A stretch of DNA of 64,000 bases from positions 124,001 through 188,000 of the forward strand of contig CAWATZ010000007.1 in assembly GCA_963784995.1 (NCBI GenBank), in the 5' to 3' direction. This document shows positions 42,057 to 51,158 of the stretch, piece after piece (the first letter of the stretch is position 1; each line of letters begins with the position of its first letter). Source of the stretch: CAWATZ01 sp963784995. Its GTDB lineage: Bacteria; Planctomycetota; Planctomycetia; Gemmatales; Gemmataceae. The notes beneath the pieces were generated by a model that saw only the letters and a program-made list of their open reading frames with translations, was not told where the DNA came from and did not search any database. The translations under genes were made by a program, and so were the position numbers.

Positions 42057-43763
42057 TCAGCGCGTGGCGGGCGTGGGCTGTGGTTTCGGCTGCGGCTTGT
42101 CCGCCCCCTCTGGTCCCCTGAAGCGGTACTGCTGAAGGGCCTCTGGCTTCTTCAAGTCGCGGATCAGCTTCTCCAGTTCATGGAGCTTCCGTTCCAGCTG
42201 GTCGATCCGGGAGTCAGTGCCTGGCTGCCCCGGTGGCCTGGGCGGAGTCACCAGTTTCGGCAGGTCGATGTTGGGGTTGATGCGAATTTCCATCTTCCCC
42301 GGCAGGCCGGCACCCGGAGGCCCGCCGACGCCTGGAGGCGCTTTCGGGTCGAAGATGATCCACTTGCCATCCACCTCACGCAAGATGATCTCGCGCGGCT
42401 GGCCCGGCGTGCCGACCCCGACCACGCGTGGCCCGTCCTTCGACAGCCAGATCCGCAGCTCCTTGTGCCTCTCCTCTCCCGCGCCCCGCTGCAGCTTGGC
42501 GGCTGCCTCGGCCAGCTTCTTCTCGATGGCGACGATCTCCCAGCGTTTCTTGCTCAGCTCTTCCTTCAGCTTCTTGATCTCGTCCTGGGCCTTCGCGGTG
42601 GGGTCCGCCGGCTTGTTGGGATCGCCCGGCTCCACTTCGACGATCCTGTCGCCCACGATCCGGAAGAGCCGCTTCTCCTGCCCCCAGCTTGGTCCGAGCG
42701 GCAGCACGAAGCCGGCCAGCACCAGCACGGCGAGCAGACTGCCCCAGCTCAGCGACCGGGGAGTCGTTCCACGCATGATCATCTGCAATCTCCTTTTCAG
42801 GTCGGACACGTGGCCGATGCCGCTGGCCAACAGGGGCACGGCGGCTCGGGCCTCGGAGAGAAAATCGAGCGTTTCGACAAGGGCGAGGGCATACGTTCGT
42901 CCCGAACCGGGCAGTGTGCTGACCACCCAGGCATCGCAGCACTGCTCCTCGGTTTCGCGCAGCTCCCGGCAGGCGTACCAGACCACCGGATGCCACCAGT
43001 AAAGCCCGCAGACCACGAATTCCAGCACCCGGACCAGGTGATCGCCGCGCCGCAGATGGGCCAGTTCATGCAGCAGCAGGGTGTTCTGCTGTTCCCCAGA
43101 CATGCGCTCGAACAGCTCGGCCGGCAGCACCAGCAGCGGCCGGCAGCCCACGGCCCAGAGCATCGGCGTCAGCTGGCCGGGAACCAGGCAGACCCGGGGA
43201 ACGCGCTTCAGTCCAACGCGCTGGGCCAGCCGGCGGACCCGATCGACCAGGCTGGCGGGCGCCGTTCTGGCGTGACGCAGCATCCGGCCAAAGCGAGCGA
43301 GCCGGACCAGGGCCAGGCCAAACCAGCTCGCCGTTCCCAGCAGCCAGACACTCACGATGACCGGTGACGCCGACGCCAGCCAGTCGGACAAGCGAGGCCA
43401 GGACGGAGGAGCTGCCGCGGGAAGCAGGACGACATCCGCTTCCCCGCCGGCGGGGAGGGCGATTTCCGGCCTCGCTGCGAGGTTGTCGAGAAACGGAACC
43501 AGTTCCTCGTCCTGGACTTTCGGCTCAGCAACCGGTTCCGGCGGCTGCTCGACCGCCACCGCCGGGGGCGCGTTCCCTCGGCTCTCCGGCCAGGGCAGGG
43601 TAAGCGGCACCAGGGGCGGCGTGACCAGCTTGAGCAGCACCAGCAGCCACAGCCCATGAACCAGGGCCGGCCGCCGGCAGACCAGGGCCACCAGCACCGC
43701 GACCAGAGCCAGCACCAGGGCCGCCACGGCATTGCTCAATCCCACCTGCAACAGCGTTTGCAT
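42057..43763 (-). CDS. BlaR1/M56-family membrane metallopeptidase
   Basis: A 568-residue integral membrane sensor-protease. Two helices at the N terminus (VAALVLALVAVLVALVC, ALVHGLWLLVLLKLVTPPLV) and one near 140 precede the zinc protease motif LLLHELAHLRRGDHLV (HExxH) with the distal Glu in ELRETEEQCCDAWV. A further helix (LLAVLVLAGFVLPLGPSWG) is followed by a 230-residue periplasmic or linker part with a coiled coil (AKAQDEIKKLKEELSKKRWE) and a Pro-rich end, not a beta-lactam sensor. In the BlaR1 scheme a signal activates the protease, which leads to loss of the BlaI repressor. blaI-like gene 43777-44181 precedes it by 13 bases in the same transcript. Confidence 0.9.
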   Translation of the reverse strand: MQTLLQVGLSNAVAALVLALVAVLVALVCRRPALVHGLWLLVLLKLVTPPLVPLTLPWPESRGNAPPAVAVEQPPEPVAEPKVQDEELVPFLDNLAARPEIALPAGGEADVVLLPAAAPPSWPRLSDWLASASPVIVSVWLLGTASWFGLALVRLARFGRMLRHARTAPASLVDRVRRLAQRVGLKRVPRVCLVPGQLTPMLWAVGCRPLLVLPAELFERMSGEQQNTLLLHELAHLRRGDHLVRVLEFVVCGLYWWHPVVWYACRELRETEEQCCDAWVVSTLPGSGRTYALALVETLDFLSEARAAVPLLASGIGHVSDLKRRLQMIMRGTTPRSLSWGSLLAVLVLAGFVLPLGPSWGQEKRLFRIVGDRIVEVEPGDPNKPADPTAKAQDEIKKLKEELSKKRWEIVAIEKKLAEAAAKLQRGAGEERHKELRIWLSKDGPRVVGVGTPGQPREIILREVDGKWIIFDPKAPPGVGGPPGAGLPGKMEIRINPNIDLPKLVTPPRPPGQPGTDSRIDQLERKLHELEKLIRDLKKPEALQQYRFRGPEGADKPQPKPQPTPATR

Positions 43764-43776
43764 GGCCGACCCCCCC

Positions 43777-44181
43777 TCAGCGCTTTTTGCCGCGATCCTG
43801 TTCTTGATCCAAGTCGTCGATCAACTGCCGCAGTTCCTGCCGCTCGGCGGAGCTGAGCGGCCGATTGCGCATCAGATGCGTCAGCAGCGGAGTCAGCGAG
43901 CCGCCGCACAGTTTCTCGGCCACGTCGCGCAGCCGCCGGCCAATCATCTCGTCGCGATCGACCCTGGCCGAGAAGCTGTGCGCCGCTCCGCTGCGGTCGC
44001 GCCGGACGTAGCCCTTCTCTTCAAGCCGTTCCAGTAACTTCTGCACGGTCCAGTACTTGGGCGGACCGCCGCCGGGATAGAGCGTGTCCGTCAGATGACG
44101 GATGGTGCAGGGACCGCTGTCCCACAGGACCTGCAAGAGTTCCAGCTCCGTGTCGGAGACCTGCCGCTGGGGAGCGTCCAT
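43777..44181 (-). CDS. BlaI/MecI/CopY-family repressor
   Basis: A 134-residue winged-helix repressor. VSDTELELLQVLWDSGPCTI and YWTVQKLLERLEEKGYVRRD are the DNA-binding part; the C-terminal helices (MIGRRLRDVAEKLCGGSLTP, LSSAERQELRQLIDDLD) form the dimer. It is co-transcribed with a BlaR1-like protease. AGGAGG precedes the ATG. Its promoter carries two matching dyads (44194-44210 and 44220-44236), so it probably represses its own operon. The trigger is unknown; there is no beta-lactamase gene nearby. Confidence 0.93.
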   Translation of the reverse strand: MDAPQRQVSDTELELLQVLWDSGPCTIRHLTDTLYPGGGPPKYWTVQKLLERLEEKGYVRRDRSGAAHSFSARVDRDEMIGRRLRDVAEKLCGGSLTPLLTHLMRNRPLSSAERQELRQLIDDLDQEQDRGKKR

Positions 44182-44193
44182 CTCGAATCCTCC

Positions 44194-44244
44194 TCAGACT
44201 GAGTGTCTGAGGGGAAGGATAAGACAGAGTGTCTGAAGTGTCAA
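44194..44244 (-). promoter_or_regulatory. Promoter with two BlaI-type operators
   Basis: On the minus strand TTGACA (44244-44239), a 17-base spacer and TATCCT (44221-44216). One 17-bp dyad, TCAGACACTCTGTCTTA (44236-44220), fills the spacer. The second, TCAGACACTCAGTCTGA (44210-44194), lies between the expected transcript start and the ribosome site. Their centres are 26 bp apart. Confidence 0.75.
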
Positions 44245-44263
44245 GAGCGGATTGGTGCGGAAA

Positions 44264-44294
44264 AGGGAACCGCCCGGAAAACCGGGCGGTTCCT
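44264..44294 (-). terminator. Intrinsic terminator of the TPR protein gene
   Basis: A perfect 12-bp stem GGAACCGCCCGG with a 4-base loop, followed on the minus strand by CCTTTTCC. It lies 57 bases after the stop at 44351 and just upstream of the blaI promoter, insulating the two units. Confidence 0.65.
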
Positions 44295-44350
44295 GGGAAA
44301 CATCGAGCGGGGAACGCGGAAGAGGTTTTTCTGGGATTCCGCGGAACGGC

Positions 44351-45772
44351 TCACGGCATGGCCTTGCGAAGCCACGCCTCCCACTGTTCCTTGACATCCC
44401 CATCCAGGCGGTCCAGAGCCTTGCGGATCTTTTCCAGGTGCTTCTTCGCTTCTTCAGGCTTTTTCAAGGCAGCGAGACAGCGAACGCTGCCAGCGAGGGC
44501 CTTGAGTTCCTCGGGATTGCCTTTGTGGCGTTGGGCCAGAGCCTCGTACCACTTCAGGGCCTCATCGTATTTGCCCATGTAGAAGCGGCACTCGGCCGCC
44601 TGGAAGGGAACGTCAATGCACTCCTCCCCGGTCAGGCCGTTTCGCTTTTCCGGGTTGTCGTCGAGCAGCTGGGCTAGCTCGTAGAACTCACTCGCGGCCT
44701 TCTCCAGATAGTTGCGGTACTCTTTCGAGAAATGTTCCCGCGTTTTGGTGTCCTTGGACTTGCTGGCGAGGTAACCGCTGTTCATCTCAATCGCCCGTTG
44801 CCGATAAGCTTGAGCCAGTTGAAAGTGCGCTCGAGGAGCTTCGGCACTGTCCGGAAACAGCCCTAGCGCTGCCTCAAGGGCGATAACCACGTCGAGGTAC
44901 TTTTTTCGCTCGAAATGGAGCCGGCCCAGTGCAAACAGCGTTTTCTCGCGGGCTTCGGCGTCAGCCTTCGCATCCTGCCGGAACAGAGCCAAGTTCTCAC
45001 TCAGGAGATATGCCGCATCATCCAGGCGACCGCTGTCCAGGGCCATCACCCCAAGTTGATAGCGTGCCCGGTAGGCAAACGGTGTCTGGTATTCAAGACA
45101 CTGCTTGTAGGCTTTCTCGGCCTCCGCTTGCTGCTTTTCCTGGCGGCGAGCTTCTCCCAGCAGATACCATCCCCCGCCCAAGCGATCTGCCCCTTCGGCG
45201 ATTTTGAGGTATCGTTCCCACAATGCAATGACCTGGTCGTTGGCGGAGGTTTCGCGGTAACAGCCAATAGCTTTCAAGAGCAGCCCCGCCTTCTGGGCCT
45301 GCGTCTGCTTGTCCGTGACCGCTTTCTCATAGATGGCACCGGCCTGGCGGAACAGGTCGCGAGCCGCTTTCTCTTCGCGCTGCTGTTCTTCGGGGTCCCT
45401 GAACTGCAGGGCTGCTTTGCGTTTGGCTCGGGCTTGCTCGATCAGTTTTTCCGCCCTCGGGATGGGCCCGTTTTCGCCCATGTCCGCCTCCCTGGTCGCC
45501 TTCTCACGCCTGGCCTGGTGCAGCTTCTTCTCCGTCTCGGCCAGCCTCTTCTTGAGATCGCGAACCTCCAGGTGCTTCTGGTGCAGCTCGTCGTGCAGCT
45601 TCTTCACTTCCGCCTGAATGGTTTCGACATCATCTGCCCTGGCCTTCTCCAGCTTGCTGTCTGGACCGGCCGATTTGTCCTGGCCGGAACTCGGCGGCAG
45701 CATCCCGAACGTCGCTATCGTTACCAGGATTCCCCAGCCGAGGGGACGAAGACGCCTTCCGCTCATCTGCAT
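44351..45772 (-). CDS. Exported TPR and coiled-coil protein
   Basis: A 473-residue protein with an N-terminal signal-like helix (LGWGILVTIATFGMLPPSSG). Residues 45-110 are a coiled coil (IQAEVKKLHDELHQKHLEVR and on to LHQARREKATREAD). Residues about 120-470 are helical repeats of TPR type (WYLLGEARRQEKQQAEAEKA, ARYQLGVMALDSGRLDDAAY, ALGRLHFERKKYLDVVIALE, AECRFYMGKYDEALKWYEAL). It probably serves as a periplasmic scaffold, similar in plan to YbgF/CpoB-type proteins. AAGGAGG lies 8 bases before the ATG at 45772. No partner is evident. Confidence 0.82.
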   Translation of the reverse strand: MQMSGRRLRPLGWGILVTIATFGMLPPSSGQDKSAGPDSKLEKARADDVETIQAEVKKLHDELHQKHLEVRDLKKRLAETEKKLHQARREKATREADMGENGPIPRAEKLIEQARAKRKAALQFRDPEEQQREEKAARDLFRQAGAIYEKAVTDKQTQAQKAGLLLKAIGCYRETSANDQVIALWERYLKIAEGADRLGGGWYLLGEARRQEKQQAEAEKAYKQCLEYQTPFAYRARYQLGVMALDSGRLDDAAYLLSENLALFRQDAKADAEAREKTLFALGRLHFERKKYLDVVIALEAALGLFPDSAEAPRAHFQLAQAYRQRAIEMNSGYLASKSKDTKTREHFSKEYRNYLEKAASEFYELAQLLDDNPEKRNGLTGEECIDVPFQAAECRFYMGKYDEALKWYEALAQRHKGNPEELKALAGSVRCLAALKKPEEAKKHLEKIRKALDRLDGDVKEQWEAWLRKAMP

Positions 45773-45886
45773 TGGCAACCTCCTTGTTCGGGTCAACACA
45801 GGTCCGCCAGTCTTGACTTCGGAGAGAAAATCTAGCGGTTCCGGACAGCCGGCGTCAACTCCGGAAAACCGGCCGGGTCTGCCGGC

Positions 45887-46462
45887 TCACTCCAGCTTGC
45901 CCAGCTGCTGATACAGGTAAAGGATCGTCCACGCCTTGGCGTCGATGCGGACGTTGCGGTCGCACATTTCACAGACCTGCGCATAGTCGAGCAGCACGAC
46001 CTCGATGTCCTCGGACGCTTCCAGGGCCTGCCGGCTGCCGGGCATGGCGCGAACGTCAACAAACGCCATCGGTGCGGACTCGTCGGTCATGCCGCTGGAG
46101 GAGAAAAGCGGCGGCGAGAAGCGCTTGAAGCGGACCACCTCGAAGCCGGTTTCCTCGGCGACCTCCCGGCGGACCGCCTCTTCCAGGCTCTCGCCATGCT
46201 CCAGCAGCCCGGCGGGCAGGCCGTAGACGTAATCCCCCACGGGGACGCGGAACTCCTTGATCAGCACCAGGCGGGTCGGCTGGCCCTCGGCGATCAGCAG
46301 CGGCACGATCAGCACCGCGTCCCCGCGATGTTCGGCCGGGTACGGCTGCGGCAGGCGCGAGGCGAAGACCCAGCGGCCGGTATGGCCGTTGTGCTCGAAG
46401 GTGGCGGCGAAGAGGTTGAGCCACTTCTCGGAGGTGAGCTTCTCAACGTGCAGGATCTTCAT
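45887..46462 (-). CDS. NUDIX hydrolase, ADP-ribose pyrophosphatase type
   Basis: A 191-residue hydrolase. The Nudix box is GLLEHGESLEEAVRREVAEE followed by TGF, and PAGLLEHGES is preceded by the VLIKEFRVPVGDYVYGLPAG strand typical of ADP-sugar pyrophosphatases. It likely cleaves ADP-ribose or another nucleoside diphosphate sugar in the cytoplasm with Mg2+. The start at 46462 has AACTCCTT in complement (AAGGAGTT) at good spacing. It stands alone and is divergent from the lipase-like gene. Confidence 0.93.
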   Translation of the reverse strand: MKILHVEKLTSEKWLNLFAATFEHNGHTGRWVFASRLPQPYPAEHRGDAVLIVPLLIAEGQPTRLVLIKEFRVPVGDYVYGLPAGLLEHGESLEEAVRREVAEETGFEVVRFKRFSPPLFSSSGMTDESAPMAFVDVRAMPGSRQALEASEDIEVVLLDYAQVCEMCDRNVRIDAKAWTILYLYQQLGKLE

Positions 46463-46704
46463 GAAGGAGTTTCCTGGGATTGGGGTGAGGCGTTGGGTAT
46501 CGTGGGGGCTGCCGCCGCAAAGGAGGGTAACGACCTCGGCCAGAAAGGCGCGGCGTTGGTGCCCCTTGAGGCGACGGAGCTACCCTAGACAGCACAGCGG
46601 AGCTGGACAAGAGACCCACCGGTTGTTTGCCTTGACAGGCCAGTCCCGGTCGCTATGGTATGCGACCGCCCTGGGAACCGATCCCTCGGCAGGGGGTTCG
46701 TCGA

Positions 46705-48675
46705 ATGAAACCATCGCTCGCGCCCCGACGTTTCCGGGCCTGGATTCTGCTCCTGACCCTGCTGGCCGGCCCAAGCTGTTCCAGCATCAGCGTCACGCGC
46801 AGCAACTCACCCGATTTGCTGGAAGCGTGGCGGACCAGCGTGATCCGCCATTGCCGGCTGTCGGGCGCACCGAGCAGACCCTGCGCCAGCTCGACCTGAC
46901 CGCGACCTACGACTCTGATCCCGACGAGGCCGTCGCCCAGCTGCACGCCACCGCGCTGAAGGAACCGCTGCCCGACTTCCTCTTCGCCCTGGCGGAGATC
47001 AACTATCTCCAGGGCCGCAAGCGCGAGAATTGGCAGGCCCAGAAGGCGATCTGTCACTATCACCTTTGTGCTGGCTATGCCTATCACTATCTCTTCGCCA
47101 CCGCCGACCGCAAACCAGATGTGGGCAGCGACAACGCCGGCGTCTGCCGGATGCTGGCCCCGCAAAACGCCTTTGATCCACGGTTCCGGCTGGCGTGCGA
47201 CCTGTACAACCAGAGCCTGAGCAAGTGCATCGCGGCGGCCCAGCGCGTCGGCACGCTCGATCCCCGCAAACAACTGCAATTGCCTACTTCCGATGGCAAA
47301 GGCTTTACTCTGTCGGTGGTGCATCGCGGTTTCCGCTGGAAGCCGGAGGAGTTTGGCCCGCTGCTGTTTTGCGAGGATTTCCGCGTCCAGGGCCTGGACA
47401 ATCACCACGAAACCTACGGCCTGGGCGTGCCGCTGATCGCCCAGCGGGCCGACCTGCCGGCCCAGCCCGAGGGGACGCGCTATCCGCCCCACGTCTGCTT
47501 CCCGGTCACCGCCTTCTTCCGCTTCGATGGCGGCCTGGCCGACCTGTACGCACGCCGCACGGGCCAGCTGGAGATGTACAACCCGCTGACCGTCCAGAGC
47601 ATCGAAGTGCAGGGCCGAACCGTGCCGCTGCAAACCGACCTGACCACGCCGATCGCTTACCTGCTCAACGGCACCGACCTCACTTACGTCGGCTACGGCG
47701 GTTTCCTCCGCCCCGACTACGTCGAGGGGCTCACCGGCGTCTACATGCTGGAGCCGTACGAGCCAAGCAAGATCCCGGTGGTGTTCGTGCATGGCCTGCT
47801 GTCGTCGCCGATGACCTGGGCGCCGATGTTCAACGACCTCCAGGCCGACCCGAAAATCCGCGAGAACTACCAGTTCTGGTTCTACTTCTATCCGACGGCC
47901 AATCCCTACCTGGTGGCGGCGGCCGGCCTGCGGCACGACCTGGAAACGCTGCGGGCCCGCGTCGATCCGCAGAAAAAGGACCGCACCTACGATCAAATGG
48001 TCCTGTGCGGCCACAGCATGGGCGGGCTGGTCTCCCGACTGCTGACAGTGGACAGCGGCGACAACTTCTGGAAGCAGGTCAGCGCTCGCCCCTTCGACCA
48101 GCTCCAGCTCGATCCGGGCACGGCCAAGGAGCTGCGGCAGACGCTGTTCTTCAACCGGGAGCAGAGCGTCCGGCGGGTGATTTTCCTGGCGACGCCGCAC
48201 CACGGCTCCGGCCTCAGCCCCTCGACCGTGGGCCGGCTGGCGGCGGACCTGATCCGGCTGCCGAGCAATCTGATGAAGGCGACCGCCGAGCTGGCCAAGG
48301 AGAAGGATTTGCGCTTCAAGGGAACGCCGACGAGCGTTGCAGAGCTGGATCCGAACTCGCCCATCCTGCGCGTGCTGGCCGAGCAGCCCCGGCCGCCAAA
48401 CGTCATCTATCACTCGATCGTGGGCGTGATCAAGCCCGGCCAGGCGCCGCTGGAAAGCTGGCTGGCAGGGACGTGCCGCGAGGAGGGCGATGGCGTCGTT
48501 CCCTACGTCGAGCGCTCATCTGAACGAGGCCGTGTCCGAGGTGAAGCTGCCGGCCGACCATACGCACGTCCACCAGCATCCGCTGGCCGTGCTGGAGGTG
48601 CGCCGCATTTTGCTAGAACATCTTCAGTCCATCAACCCGATCCAGCAGGTGAATCACACCGAGAGGGACAAATGA
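46705..48675 (+). CDS. Lipase-like alpha/beta-hydrolase lipoprotein, read across two frameshifts
   Basis: A protein of about 655 residues. It starts at 46705 with a lipoprotein signal (FRAWILLLTLLAGPSC, Cys at the lipobox). A length change near 46870 moves the frame to RTEQTLRQLDLTATYD and on through a long domain of unknown role. The hydrolase part begins at IPVVFVHGLLSSPMTWAPMF (oxyanion loop), has the nucleophile in MVLCGHSMGGLVSRLL (G-H-S-M-G) and a later VIFLATPHHGSGLS. One extra base near 48510 must be removed to reach SAHLNEAVSEVKLPADHTHV, the part with the expected catalytic His (DHTHVHQHP). The end overlaps the next ATG by the sequence ATGA. It is likely an outer-face esterase or lipase. 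The breaks look like sequence errors because all motifs survive. Confidence 0.72.
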
Positions 48676-49760
48676 GCGTCTGGTTTGCCTACCGCAGCTT
48701 CTACGACTTGCCCGCGACCAAGTACGTCAAGCGCTTCGAGGAAGCGACTTTCCTGGAGTGGTTTCGCAACCACTGCAAGCCGATCGCCGACGAAACGGAG
48801 GCCAGCGAGTACGCCAGGAACTTGTTTGGCTTCGATCTCCTGGGGTTCGATTTCTTCCTGAACCGGCTCGCCGAGGAGAACGTCCAGCCGCCGCGAAATC
48901 GCAGGCAGCTGCAAGAGGCGTTTGATTGCTGGGGCGTCGAGGGCGAATGGATTCACCAGCCGCATGCGATCCAGGGTCTGGACGACGACGACGAACTGGA
49001 GATGGCTTATTACGTCTTCGACGAGGCGTTTGCTCAGCGGTATCCCGAGCGTGTGGCCTGGCTGATTCACGAGGATTGGCGGTTGCCTGCCGACGTGGGA
49101 CCCGGCGGCTTCAAGCCGGCCGTTGGGAGCGATCTGATCAAACCACGCTGGAAGGGGGAGGGCGCGACCTACCTCTTGTTTATGATCGCCGATGACTCGA
49201 TGAGCATCAGCGAGCCGGTCACACCCAGGCGGTTCGAGGGAGTTCGGCTGCCCCAGCTGGCTCGGTTCCTTGCTTGCCTGTTCCATGACGACCAGAAGAA
49301 GTCTCCGGGCGGCATCCTGATGGATTTCGCCGAGCAGATCCTGGTCGAAGATCCCGACTGCGATCCGATGGAAAAAGCCTTTTTGCAAGAGCTGCGCGCC
49401 AACCCCCACGACGAGACCCACTGGAACGTCTACGGCGACTGGCTGGAAGAGCACGGCCGACCGAGGGCGGAACTGTACCTGCTGCAGCGCCGCCTGGAAC
49501 GGATCGGCCGACGACCCGTGCATGAGCATTATCCGGAAATCCCCGTGCCGGCGGAGCCCCTCTCTCAATTATGCGTCGAGCCCCACGTGGCCCAGTTGTG
49601 CCATCACACCGGGACGGCGTGGAAGCATCACGACTTCGACCACTGGGTCCTCTTCGACGACCTGTGGGCCAGCGCTCACCCGGACCTGGCCAACGCCCTG
49701 CTGCGCTACCAGGACCGCTGGGACGTGCTTTCCAGCCCGCGCCGGCCGCGCGATGACTGA
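48672..49760 (+). CDS. TIGR02996-segment protein of unknown function
   Basis: A 362-residue protein. Residues 1-215 are unrecognised but well ordered (SVWFAYRSFYDLPATKYVKR, EEATFLEWFRNHC), and residues 150-215 resemble a SUKH- or DUF-type small fold. Residues about 237-276 (EKAFLQELRANPHDETHWNV to WLEEHGRPRAELYLL) match the TIGR02996 repeat-companion segment, a marker of Gemmata-type planctomycetes found at the ends of many unrelated proteins. GAGAGGGA precedes the ATG, which overlaps the lipase stop (ATGA), so they are translated together. The role may be tied to the lipase. Confidence 0.75.
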   Translation: MSVWFAYRSFYDLPATKYVKRFEEATFLEWFRNHCKPIADETEASEYARNLFGFDLLGFDFFLNRLAEENVQPPRNRRQLQEAFDCWGVEGEWIHQPHAIQGLDDDDELEMAYYVFDEAFAQRYPERVAWLIHEDWRLPADVGPGGFKPAVGSDLIKPRWKGEGATYLLFMIADDSMSISEPVTPRRFEGVRLPQLARFLACLFHDDQKKSPGGILMDFAEQILVEDPDCDPMEKAFLQELRANPHDETHWNVYGDWLEEHGRPRAELYLLQRRLERIGRRPVHEHYPEIPVPAEPLSQLCVEPHVAQLCHHTGTAWKHHDFDHWVLFDDLWASAHPDLANALLRYQDRWDVLSSPRRPRDD

Positions 49761-49878
49761 TCGGCGCCGGGACAGGCCGGGCGGCTTTTTCCCCTTGAAC
49801 CCGGGGCCCGGAATCGCTTTCTTGATGAGAAGACCCGAATGAATCCCGCCTTGGATCCGCAACGTGAAAGGAAGACTC

Positions 49879-51030
49879 ATGCGCGCATTACTCGTTCTCT
49901 TGCTCTGCCTGGCCTGGCTGGGCGTCACCGTGCCGGCCGGTGCCGAAGCCCCCAAGGGCGGCAAGGCCTGGATGTTCATTGGTACGGGCACCAGCGGCAA
50001 GAACCAGGGGATCTACCGGCTGGAGATGGACCTTACCACCGGCAAGCTGTCCGAGCCGCAGCTGGCAGCCGAGACAGTCCAATCGACCTTCCTCGCCCTG
50101 CACCCCAGCGGCAAGTTCCTCTACGCCGTGACGGAGGTGGGCAATCTGGGCGGCAAGAAGACGGGCGGCGTCAAGGCGTACGCACTCGATCCGAAAACCG
50201 GTCAGCTGAAAGAGCTGAACGTGCAATCGTCAAAGGGGCCTGGACCGTGCCACGTCGTCGTGGACAAGGCCGGCAAGAACGTGCTGGTGGCCAACTATAG
50301 CGGCGGCAGCGCCGCCGTGCTGCCGATCAAGGAAGATGGCTCGCTCGGCGAGGCGACCGGTTTTACCCAGCATGAGGGCAAAAGCATCCTTCCCAACCAG
50401 GAGGCGCCGCACGCCCACAGCATCAACCTCGACGCTGCCAACCGCTTCGCCTTCGTCGCTGACCTCGGCCTCGACCAGGTGAAGGTCTATCGCTTCGATC
50501 CGGAGAAGGGAACCATCACGCCCAATGAGCCGGCCTACGTCGCCGTCGCTCCCGGGTCCGGTCCCCGGCACTTCGCCTTCCATCCCAATGGCAAGTATGC
50601 CTACGTGATCAATGAGATGGGCATGACCGTGACGCCCTTCAGTTACGATGCGGACAAGGGCACACTCAAGCCACTGAAATCGATCTCGACCCTTCCGGGC
50701 AAAACCATGAAAGGATACTCCACCGCCGAGGTGGTGGTCCACCCCTCGGGGGAGTTCCTTTACGGCTCCAACCGCGGCCACAACAGCATCGCCATCTTCA
50801 AGATCGATCCCAAGAGCGGCGAGCTGACGGCCGTGGGCAACCAAGCTCAGGGCATCAAAATGCCGCGGAACTTCAACATCGATCCGACCGGCAAGTTCCT
50901 GGTGGTCGCCAACCAGGCCGGCGATAACCTGGTCGTCTTCGCGATTGATCCGAAGACCGGTGAACTGAAGTCAACCGGACAGACGGTTGCAGTGCCGAAG
51001 CCGATGTGTGTCAAGTTCCTGATGAAGTGA
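49879..51030 (+). CDS. Secreted lactonase-family beta-propeller protein
   Basis: A 383-residue protein with a signal peptide (LLVLLLCLAWLGVTVPAGA) and a seven-bladed propeller of the 6-phosphogluconolactonase/lactonase family. Repeated blades read STFLALHPSGKFLYAVTEVG, GKNVLVANYSGGSAAVLPI, APHAHSINLDAANRFAFVAD, GPRHFAFHPNGKYAYVINE, and EVVVHPSGEFLYGSNRGHNS. The H-P-S/N-G-K-x-x-Y pattern is typical. Secreted members probably act on sugar lactones outside the cytoplasm, not on 6-phosphogluconolactone. AAAGGAAGA precedes the ATG. IR-B copy 3 follows the stop. Confidence 0.9.
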   Translation: MRALLVLLLCLAWLGVTVPAGAEAPKGGKAWMFIGTGTSGKNQGIYRLEMDLTTGKLSEPQLAAETVQSTFLALHPSGKFLYAVTEVGNLGGKKTGGVKAYALDPKTGQLKELNVQSSKGPGPCHVVVDKAGKNVLVANYSGGSAAVLPIKEDGSLGEATGFTQHEGKSILPNQEAPHAHSINLDAANRFAFVADLGLDQVKVYRFDPEKGTITPNEPAYVAVAPGSGPRHFAFHPNGKYAYVINEMGMTVTPFSYDADKGTLKPLKSISTLPGKTMKGYSTAEVVVHPSGEFLYGSNRGHNSIAIFKIDPKSGELTAVGNQAQGIKMPRNFNIDPTGKFLVVANQAGDNLVVFAIDPKTGELKSTGQTVAVPKPMCVKFLMK

Positions 51031-51042
51031 GCAGCAAGGCAC

Positions 51043-51126
51043 GTCGGAGCCGCGCACGCAGCGCAGCGGAGTAAGCGGTTCGCAGCAGGACCGCTTACTC
51101 CGCTGCGCTGCGTGCGCGGCTCCGAC
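51043..51126. repeat. Palindrome IR-B, copy 3
   Basis: An 84-bp inverted repeat (arms GTCGGAGCCGCGCACGCAGC to GTAAGCGGT) between the lactonase stop and the cytochrome-domain gene. Confidence 0.9.
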
Positions 51127-51158
51127 AGCCGCAGTCAAACAAAGGAACGCTTCCTGCC

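Noticed and set aside
49760..49800. Terminator after the TIGR02996 gene
   Set aside because: GCCGGGCGGC before TTTTT gives only a 3-bp stem, too weak to support.
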